Below, one piece after another: positions 1 to 5,420 of a stretch of DNA of 7,822 nucleotides. The notes under the pieces were generated by a model that was given only the letters and a program-made list of their open reading frames with translations, did not search any database and had not been told where the DNA came from. Position 1 is the stretch's first letter. Each line of letters starts with the position of its first letter. The stretch lies in the NCBI GenBank assembly GCA_913042885.1, contig CAJWLW010000232.1, forward strand, positions 1-7,822, written 5' to 3'. This DNA is from an uncultured Lentisphaeria bacterium (GTDB lineage: Bacteria > Verrucomicrobiota > Lentisphaeria > JABSQK01 > CAJWLW01). The position numbers and the translations under genes were made by a program.

Positions 1-2795
1 GCCTTGTTGATGAACGCGATAGCCCGTTTACCCTTGCCCAGCTTCCAGTTGGCGACGCCCGCATAAGCATTGGCATCGGCATGATCGGGAACGGCGCGCA
101 CAACTGCCTCGAAGTGTTTGACCGCCTGACCGGCGTTGTTTGAATCATAGAGGTACCGGCCCATGCCGATGTGCGCCGGGACGTAGTTCTTGTCGGCAGC
201 GATGGCTTTCTTGAAGTAAGTACCGGCGAGCTGGCGGTCGTTCTTGCCCGCAGTACCGAGGTACACCAGGCCTAGCTGCGTCAGGATGTCTGGCTGCGCC
301 AGCCAGTTGGCGCGACTGCTGCGCACCGCCGGCATTTTCTCCGTGCGGTGTTTGTTCAATGACTTGATGATCACTGTCGACGTGATCTGCTCGTACAAGG
401 CTTTCGGCGCGTTGTACTCGAGCAGCAGTTTGTCGTCGGTGTTCAAAACGCTGCCGCGCACGTAGTTCCAGACGTCCTTCTCGCCAAGCTGAAAAAACGA
501 CAGCAGCCCGCCCGGTCCGGTGATCTCGAACTGCCCCATGTCCTCACGCAGGATTTCGTTGCTTTCGAACTCCGCAGCAATACGGTCGAGATCCATCACA
601 ATCGGTTTGGCAGCAGCAATGATCAGGTTGTCACCTCCCTGACTCTTCCACAGCGTCACGTGCGGGAACACGTGTTGCACAGACGCCAGGATCATCTTGA
701 AATCCGCCGGTGAAATCGTGTAGGAATGCAGCCACTGGCAGAATATGCCGTCCGCGTTCAACCGCCGCCGCACCATCTCGTAGTTCTCGACCGTGAACAG
801 ATACGACACGCCGGCCATCCACGGATTTGACGGTTCGCTGACGATGACGTCGTACTTGCCCGGCTCGGTCAGCAGATGGTTGCGGCCGTCGTTCAGAATA
901 ACACGGGCCTGGGCGGTGTTCTTATAGGCCAGTCGATTGATGCGCTCGAAGTACGGCGCCGCCTCGATCACGGCCGGTTCGATTTCGGCACAGTCCCCCT
1001 TGTTTTCCGGATACGCCAAAGTCGCGCCGAAGGTCGTGCCGCTGCCGAAGCCGATGACCAGACTGCGTTTCGGCGCGGGATGCAGGAGCATCGGCAGGTG
1101 CCCGGCCAAAACCTGTGTGCGCATGTCGATGCCGGTCGATGCATCGGTCTTGCCGTTGATTTTGAGGAACGTGCTGTTGCCCGTCTGCCCGACACTCACG
1201 ATGCTGTTCAATCCCTCGCGATAAAAAATAATGTCGCGATCATACGCCTTCGCTTTGAGATCGATGATCGCCTTGCCCACCGTCGCCTGCGGACGCACAT
1301 GATAGCCCCCGACAATCTCGTGGGCGTCCCAACCGCCGCGCGTCAGACACAGGCCGACGATCATCATCCCCGCCGCTACTGCAGCCGGCACCAATCGCCG
1401 GAAACCGGCCGTCGATCTCTGCCATCGCGCCGCCACCAATGCCCAGATTGCGACACCTGTTCCGATCATCACGCCCGCCTGTAGCGAGTGAAAAATTCCG
1501 ACTGTCGGGATCAGGATGAACCCGGCCGCCAGCGACCCGAGAATGTTGCCGCCGGTACTGAACAGATACAGTGTGCCGACGCCCCGGCCGATCTTGTGGT
1601 AGTCGCGTGTGTACAAAGCCACACTGACCGGAAACAACGCGCCGAAGCACAGCGCCGGCACCAGCATGATCGAGGAGCACAACACAAAGCGCATGACATT
1701 CAGCAGCGGCACCGAGCCGACGGTCAGGGCATAGAACCGCGCACTTATCAGGTCGATCTTGCTGAACAACGGCAGGCCGGCCAGCACGAACACCACGATC
1801 ACTACCTGCAACCAGCCCCACTCCGAAACGGTCGGCGCGCGGTTGGCCAGACGGCGTTTATAAATGACGCTGCCCAAGCCAATGCCGAGCAGGAAGGTTG
1901 CGAGCATCAGCGTGAAGGCATAAGTAGAACTGTCGAGAACCGCCGCCAGTGTGCGCGACCAACCCACCTCGTAGATCATCGCCGTCGCCCCGGAGAGCAA
2001 CATGGCAATCGGCAGCCGCCGGATGAAAGCATTCGCAGCCGGCGAACGGAGACCTGTCGTACCACCGGCAGGCAACGGCAGGTCGGCGTCATTTTCGTCC
2101 ACCGGCGTCGCGTCCAGCGGTCGGGTGCCCGCCGACAACAGCCACGCCATCACACCGACGCCGATATTTGCGGAAACAGCAATCGCCAGAGTCGCCTGGA
2201 CGCCGCACACCGGCATCAGCCAGAAGCCGGCCAGCATCGTGCCGATGACCGCACCCATCGTGTTGAGACCATACAATCGCGCAGTCGTGGTGCCGATCGC
2301 AGCGGATCGACGAATGTAAAAGCGCGCCAGGATCGGCAACGTCGCCCCCATGAAAAACGTCGGAATGAACAGCAACAGAAAACACAGCGACAACCGCACA
2401 ATGAGCAGCAGCGTACTGTTACTCGTCGCGCCCTGGGCGAAGCTGACGTATACACTGGTGAGTCCGGCAACAATCATCGGCGTCAGGATGCCGTAGACAC
2501 CGATGCCGATCTCCAGCAGCCCATAGACACGCAGCGGCCGGGTCCACTTGTCCGCAAGCCCGCCGAGGAAGTAACTGCCGAGCCCGAGTCCTGCCATGTA
2601 GGCCGCCAGCACGGTGGCAATGGCGTACGTGGTGTTGCCGAAAACCAGACCGAGATATCGCAGCCAGACCAGCTCGTAGATCAGTGCGGCAGCGCCGGAA
2701 AGGAAAAAAAACAGAAAACCGGCGCGATAGGCAATGACGTCGGCAGCAGGCAATGACCGAGAGGCATCACCAGCGGATTCAATATCAGTTGCCAT
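1..2795 (-). CDS. Membrane-anchored spermidine-synthase-like protein with TPR tail (3' end outside window)
   Basis: About 931 residues are visible and the frame is open to the window edge, so the C-terminus is missing. Residues ~22-510 hold two related multi-pass membrane halves: the motif SGAAALIYE (from residue 33) recurs as SGATAMIYE (from residue 268), each followed by similar hydrophobic Gly-rich helices. Residues ~515-760 form a spermidine-synthase-fold domain with a nucleotide-binding loop GFGSGTTFGA (582-591) and the strand DVIVSEPSNPW (649-659). From ~residue 837 there are at least two TPR units and the start of a third. True spermidine synthases carry GGGDG and a catalytic Asp in a VDSSDP-type motif; here these are GFGSG and SEPSNPW, so polyamine synthesis should not be assumed. 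This architecture is known as the 'fused MFS/spermidine synthase' family, of uncertain substrate. An in-frame ATG lies at 2804, but GAGG directly abuts it and sits 9 nt before the ATG at 2795, so 2795 is preferred. Confidence 0.88.
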   Translation of the reverse strand, partial: MATDIESAGDASRSLPAADVIAYRAGFLFFFLSGAAALIYELVWLRYLGLVFGNTTYAIATVLAAYMAGLGLGSYFLGGLADKWTRPLRVYGLLEIGIGVYGILTPMIVAGLTSVYVSFAQGATSNSTLLLIVRLSLCFLLLFIPTFFMGATLPILARFYIRRSAAIGTTTARLYGLNTMGAVIGTMLAGFWLMPVCGVQATLAIAVSANIGVGVMAWLLSAGTRPLDATPVDENDADLPLPAGGTTGLRSPAANAFIRRLPIAMLLSGATAMIYEVGWSRTLAAVLDSSTYAFTLMLATFLLGIGLGSVIYKRRLANRAPTVSEWGWLQVVIVVFVLAGLPLFSKIDLISARFYALTVGSVPLLNVMRFVLCSSIMLVPALCFGALFPVSVALYTRDYHKIGRGVGTLYLFSTGGNILGSLAAGFILIPTVGIFHSLQAGVMIGTGVAIWALVAARWQRSTAGFRRLVPAAVAAGMMIVGLCLTRGGWDAHEIVGGYHVRPQATVGKAIIDLKAKAYDRDIIFYREGLNSIVSVGQTGNSTFLKINGKTDASTGIDMRTQVLAGHLPMLLHPAPKRSLVIGFGSGTTFGATLAYPENKGDCAEIEPAVIEAAPYFERINRLAYKNTAQARVILNDGRNHLLTEPGKYDVIVSEPSNPWMAGVSYLFTVENYEMVRRRLNADGIFCQWLHSYTISPADFKMILASVQHVFPHVTLWKSQGGDNLIIAAAKPIVMDLDRIAAEFESNEILREDMGQFEITGPGGLLSFFQLGEKDVWNYVRGSVLNTDDKLLLEYNAPKALYEQITSTVIIKSLNKHRTEKMPAVRSSRANWLAQPDILTQLGLVYLGTAGKNDRQLAGTYFKKAIAADKNYVPAHIGMGRYLYDSNNAGQAVKHFEAVVRAVPDHADANAYAGVANWKLGKGKRAIAFINK

Positions 2796-2922
2796 GCGTG
2801 GCATCCTCGCAGAAAGTGCTGACAAATCGTCGCAGCGATCGTCATGCTTGAAACCAACCCTTAGCGCGTACTGAAACCGTTTCGTCCCCAATACCTATTA
2901 AAGCGGGGTGGGCAAAGCAAGC

Positions 2923-2931
2923 TGGTAAAAT
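2923..2931 (+). promoter_or_regulatory. Possible extended -10 promoter for the FmdB-like gene
   Basis: TGgTAAAAT fits an extended -10 element (TG, one base, then a 5/6 match to TATAAT). No convincing -35 is found 17 bp upstream. It would give a leader of roughly 100 nt before the start at 3041. Weaker alternatives closer to the gene (TTGATT at 2981 with TACGGT at 3003) are possible. Confidence 0.33.
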
Positions 2932-3040
2932 ACAGATTGCCGTCGCATTATCAAGGCACACCCGCAGCATCCCGGGGCTCTTGATTTGGACCGGTTTGCT
3001 ACTACGGTAGATAGAGACTTAAAACAGGGAGAATCTTATT

Positions 3041-3292
3041 ATGCCGACATACGATTATCATTGTGAAGCGAACGATCAGACCATCGAAGTTCGCCATAAT
3101 ATGGCTGCGACCCTTTCAACCTGGGGCGAGCTGTGTGGCACCGCCGGGATCGAATTCGGCGACACCGCTCCCGACGCACCCGTCAAGCGGGTGATCAGCG
3201 GCGGCATTCTGAATATAGCCAAGCGCACCGACAGCCCGGCACCTCCGGCACCGTCCGGCGGCCATCGTTGCGGTGCCGGATGCGTCCACTAG
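3041..3292 (+). CDS. Small FmdB-like (zinc-ribbon-related) protein
   Basis: An 83-residue protein opening with MPTYDYHCEAN, the hallmark N-terminus of FmdB-type putative regulatory zinc ribbons (usually MPTYDYRCExCG). It also has the family's VKRVISGG-like strand (residues 48-55). The zinc ribbon is not classical: C8 is followed by EAND instead of a second Cys, and the second knuckle is reduced to a single C32 (GELCGTAG). Two more Cys (C77, C81) and two His (H75, H83) lie in a short tail after a Pro/Ala/Gly linker (residues 65-74). From memory, a related proteobacterial subfamily has this same pattern (WGELC, Pro-rich linker, Cys/Gly tail), so this is probably a normal member and not a damaged gene. 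AGGGAG lies 9 nt before the ATG. Function is unknown; metal binding is inference. It is transcribed alone, diverging from the membrane protein and converging on the cyclotransferase gene. Confidence 0.8.
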   Translation: MPTYDYHCEANDQTIEVRHNMAATLSTWGELCGTAGIEFGDTAPDAPVKRVISGGILNIAKRTDSPAPPAPSGGHRCGAGCVH

Positions 3293-3293
3293 T

Positions 3294-3320
3294 GTTCTGT
3301 CAAATTTTGCTTGACAGGGC
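3294..3320. terminator. Hairpin between convergent genes, possible bidirectional terminator
   Basis: CTGTCAA (3297-3303) and TTGACAG (3311-3317) form a perfect 7-bp stem with a 7-nt loop. In plus-strand RNA it extends by two G-U pairs and one G-C pair. It begins 2 nt after the FmdB-like stop codon and ends 7 nt before the cyclotransferase stop. No U-run follows on either strand, so it is not a canonical intrinsic terminator and may instead stabilise 3' ends. Confidence 0.4.
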
Positions 3321-3327
3321 ACGATCG

Positions 3328-3732
3328 TCAGGCCAGGAAGTCGCCGGATGCTATTCGTTCACTGCCGGTGACCGGAAGATTGTAAAGATATATCCAGGCG
3401 AGTAGGGGCTGCCCCTCAAGATTCACACATTCCGCACGACGCACATACAGCGGCGTACCTTCTCCTTGCGGCGAGCAGCCTTCGTATTCATCCAAAGCCG
3501 CAAGAATCAAATCCGTGTCCGCCAGCCGATAGACCTCACCGTAGACCGTGTCAACCGGTTCGTCGGACGGCACGACGCCCGGATAATAATCGATCCGGTA
3601 CATCCTGCCACGATAACGCGCCGTGCCGATATACGTCGCGTGCGCCGCGAGCAGGCGGTACATATCAGTATCGGTGTCGCGTCGCAACGTCCCGTACACG
3701 AAAAGACAATCCACTGCAGCTGTTTCAAGCAT
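3328..3732 (-). CDS. Gamma-glutamylcyclotransferase (AIG2/GGCT-fold) family protein
   Basis: A 134-residue protein with the full signature of the GGCT fold: the substrate-binding loop YGTLR (13-17) after a short strand, a G-rich strand and the YYPGVV turn (49-54), then LDEYEG (80-85), whose E82 matches the general acid/base Glu of the family. It ends in SGDFLA, similar to the SGDW-type ends of bacterial members. The family releases 5-oxoproline from gamma-glutamyl amines or peptides, but many bacterial members have no proven substrate, so a specific reaction is not assigned. It should be cytosolic. The start ATG (3730-3732) lies inside the end of rlmH with an 8-bp overlap and no strong Shine-Dalgarno, which suggests translation coupled to rlmH. 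Confidence 0.87.
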   Translation of the reverse strand: MLETAAVDCLFVYGTLRRDTDTDMYRLLAAHATYIGTARYRGRMYRIDYYPGVVPSDEPVDTVYGEVYRLADTDLILAALDEYEGCSPQGEGTPLYVRRAECVNLEGQPLLAWIYLYNLPVTGSERIASGDFLA

Positions 3733-4210
3733 TGTGATAAGGATGCCCTTTTATCACGGTCATGGCCCGATACAATCCCTCGACCAGCACGATACGGGCA
3801 ACTGATTCTGCCAACGTCAGGCCGGAAAGTGCCCAAACCTGATCGGCGCGATGGCAGACGTTATGCCCGAGACCCAACGCCCCGCCAACTACGACTACCA
3901 GCCGACGTTTGCCGGTCATGGTACCGCTGCCTTCGGCCGCAGCGCGCAGGACTGCAACCAGGCTTGTGGTTGTCACGGGCTTGCCATTTTCGTCGCAGAC
4001 CGCCACCCAGTCGTCCGGTCGGATGACCTGCAAAATCCGCGCGCCCTCCGCTGTTTTCACCGCGTCCGGCGGTCGACGATCGACCTTTTCGGGCCGTAAA
4101 ATCTGGACATCACAGGAACCTAAACGCTGTAGCCGCGTCACATACTCATCGACGACAGACGCTGTTGTCGGCGGTTTCGGCTTTCCCAGAAATATGAGCA
4201 ATAGCTTCAT
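3725..4210 (-). CDS. rlmH: 23S rRNA pseudouridine-1915 N3-methyltransferase RlmH
   Basis: A 161-residue SPOUT-class methyltransferase, close to the 155-160 residues usual for RlmH. In the known family it uses SAM to methylate pseudouridine 1915 in helix 69 of 23S rRNA on assembled 70S ribosomes, acting as a homodimer. Visible signatures: N-terminal MKLLLIFLGK; CDENGKPVTT (72-81), matching the LDExGKxxxS strand; the Gly-rich knot loop VVGGALGLG (107-115) in place of the common GGPxG; LSGLTLAESVARIVLVEGLYRA (128-149), where family members read LTxxHxxxRxxLxEQLYRA; and the C-terminal GHPYHN tail (155-160). The usual His after LT is a Glu-Ser pair here, a mild divergence. AGGT lies ~6 nt upstream of the ATG. 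It overlaps the next gene (cyclotransferase-like) by 8 bp. The common partner rsfS is not adjacent. Confidence 0.88.
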   Translation of the reverse strand: MKLLLIFLGKPKPPTTASVVDEYVTRLQRLGSCDVQILRPEKVDRRPPDAVKTAEGARILQVIRPDDWVAVCDENGKPVTTTSLVAVLRAAAEGSGTMTGKRRLVVVVGGALGLGHNVCHRADQVWALSGLTLAESVARIVLVEGLYRAMTVIKGHPYHNA

Positions 4211-4228
4211 GTCGACCTGTCAGCCCGA

Positions 4229-4257
4229 TTGAAATACCCCGGTTACGCACGTACGAT
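4229..4257 (+). promoter_or_regulatory. Sigma70-type promoter for the 78-aa gene and the EboB-like gene
   Basis: TTGAAA (4229-4234, 5/6 match) and TACGAT (4252-4257, 4/6 match) are separated by exactly 17 bp. The predicted start near 4264 gives a leader of about 36 nt before the ATG at 4300. It lies in the 89-bp gap between the divergent rlmH and the 78-aa gene. Confidence 0.5.
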
Positions 4258-4269
4258 ACCTCGATACCT
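4254..4269 (+). repeat. Tandem 8-bp repeat over the -10/start region
   Basis: CGATACCT occurs twice head to tail (4254-4261 and 4262-4269). The first copy overlaps the predicted -10 element and the second covers the predicted transcription start. It may be chance, or a binding half-site pair. Confidence 0.45.
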
Positions 4270-4299
4270 CCCATGAACCAATTCATCTGAGAGAGCGCA

Positions 4300-4536
4300 A
4301 TGACTGCCCAACTTGATCTCACACCCGACGCGACAAATGTTCTCACGCATGAATTTTTCGAAGCCCGCTGCCTGATCCTCGAGCTTGGTGCCGCTTTGGA
4401 TCGAGTCGAGCGTGCCACCGACAATAAGGCAGCCCTGCAGGATAGTCGCCACAAGCAACTTCTTGAAGGCATCCGATTGCTGCTCGAATCCGGCACCGGC
4501 CGCGCCGAGAACATCCAGAACCTTTTCTCGCTCTGA
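4300..4536 (+). CDS. Conserved-looking small protein of unknown function, upstream of the EboB-like gene
   Basis: A 78-residue acidic, mostly helical protein. The core THEFFEARCLILELGAALDRVER (16-38) reads as an amphipathic helix; a second predicted helix (~50-63, rich in Leu and charges) is followed by GRAENIQNLFSL at the C-terminus. No signal peptide, membrane segment or metal motif is seen. I do not recognise a named family, although I have an unconfirmed impression of similar small proteins with a helix ending in LDR and an RAExxQxIFS-type end. Support for this strand: GAGAG 4-6 nt before the ATG, a good promoter upstream, and a same-strand gene 54 bp downstream. The antisense strand is also open here in the codon-aligned register (4243-4539, GTG start), so the strand choice is not certain. 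Confidence 0.65.
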   Translation: MTAQLDLTPDATNVLTHEFFEARCLILELGAALDRVERATDNKAALQDSRHKQLLEGIRLLLESGTGRAENIQNLFSL

Positions 4537-4590
4537 CACGCCACCCGACTCCTCTGTCTTTTCGACATCTTATACCTCCCCTTTATTCCC

Positions 4591-5406
4591 ATGGAAATTA
4601 TAGACCCGCATATTCACATGGTGTCGCGCACCACCGACGATTACGAACGCTTGGCGTTTGCCAAGGTCGTTGCTGTCTCCGAACCGGCTTTCTGGGCCGG
4701 CTTTGACCGCACCGGTGTCGACTCCTTCCGCGATTATTTTCGACAACTAACCGAGTTCGAGCCGGTGCGGGCCGCGAAATACGGCATCCAGCACTATTGC
4801 TGGATGTGCGTCAACGCCAAGGAAGCAGAAAACGTCGAACTGTCGCGGGAAGTAATGGCAATCATTCCGGAATTCCTCGACTGCCCGACCGTCCTGGGTA
4901 TCGGCGAAATCGGTCTCAACAAAAACACCCCGAACGAACTGGTCATCTTTGAAGAACAGGTCCAGCTGGCGCTCGAGCATGACCAGATCATTCTGATCCA
5001 TACGCCGCACCTCGAGGATAAGAAGAAAGGCACACTCATGATCATTGACGCGCTGCGCAATCAGGGCGTGGCACCCGGGCGCGTGTTGATCGATCACGTC
5101 GAGGAACACACGGTCAAAGCCGTGCTCGACAACGGGTTCTGGGGCGGCATGACGATCTATCCGATCAGCAAGTGCTCGCCCAAACGCGGCGTCGATATTC
5201 TCGAACGCTACGGGACCGAGCGGATCATGGTCAACTCCGCCGGCGACTGGGGACACTCGGATCCTATGAATACACATCGTACGTTGATGGAGTTCCTGCG
5301 CCGCGGCCACCCGAAAACCGAGGCCATTCGCGTCTTCCACGACAACCCCTGCCGCTTCTTCGGCCAATCGCCCAAGTGGAAGATCGCGCCGATCCTGGCC
5401 GACTGA
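4591..5406 (+). CDS. EboB-like TatD-family metal-dependent hydrolase
   Basis: A 271-residue TIM-barrel amidohydrolase. All expected metal ligands are present in order: HIH (H7, H9) in the opening DPHIHM; E106 in GIGEIG; H137 in LIHTPH; H169 in LIDHVEE; and D219 in NSAGDWG. The opening (DPHIHM-SRTTDDY) and the blocks AVSEPAFW, FWGGMTIYP and VNSAGDWGHSDP resemble EboB, the TatD-like member of the ebo cluster linked to export of scytonemin precursors and other metabolites, more than they resemble TatD nuclease. The substrate is unknown. No other ebo gene (eboA, or the prenyltransferase, dehydroquinate-synthase-like or sugar-isomerase-like members) is seen in the window. The start is fixed by the motif beginning at residue 5, but no Shine-Dalgarno precedes it; the upstream sequence is pyrimidine-rich (CCTCCCC). 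Expression is probably shared with the 78-aa gene. Cytosolic; no signal peptide. Confidence 0.87.
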   Translation: MEIIDPHIHMVSRTTDDYERLAFAKVVAVSEPAFWAGFDRTGVDSFRDYFRQLTEFEPVRAAKYGIQHYCWMCVNAKEAENVELSREVMAIIPEFLDCPTVLGIGEIGLNKNTPNELVIFEEQVQLALEHDQIILIHTPHLEDKKKGTLMIIDALRNQGVAPGRVLIDHVEEHTVKAVLDNGFWGGMTIYPISKCSPKRGVDILERYGTERIMVNSAGDWGHSDPMNTHRTLMEFLRRGHPKTEAIRVFHDNPCRFFGQSPKWKIAPILAD

Positions 5407-5420
5407 GCCGATGCCCTCAG
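5403..5420. repeat. Inverted repeat spanning two convergent stop codons
   Basis: CTGAG (5403-5407) and CTCAG (5416-5420) form a 5-bp stem with an 8-nt loop. The arms contain the TGA stops of the EboB-like gene and of the convergent 706-aa gene. The stem is short and lacks a U-run, so terminator function is doubtful. Confidence 0.3.

Noticed and set aside
876..1484. Open plus-strand frame of 202 codons
   Set aside because: It lies antisense to the spermidine-synthase-like domain, has no recognisable motif or ribosome binding site, and ends in Arg/Ser/His-rich sequence.
1488..2756. Open plus-strand frame of 422 codons
   Set aside because: It is antisense to the membrane halves of the large minus-strand gene. 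The translation is rich in Arg, Gln, His and Asp with no hydrophobic core, typical of a shadow frame.
4273..4290. Five-codon leader frame (MNQFI) before the 78-aa gene
   Set aside because: It has no ribosome binding site and is too short to support as an attenuator or leader peptide, although its stop lies next to the downstream Shine-Dalgarno.
4146..4592. Minus-strand frame with an attractive GGGGAGG before an internal ATG at 4570
   Set aside because: The apparent Shine-Dalgarno is the complement of the CCTCCCC tract. The translation is Ser/Arg-rich, overlaps rlmH and has no family features.
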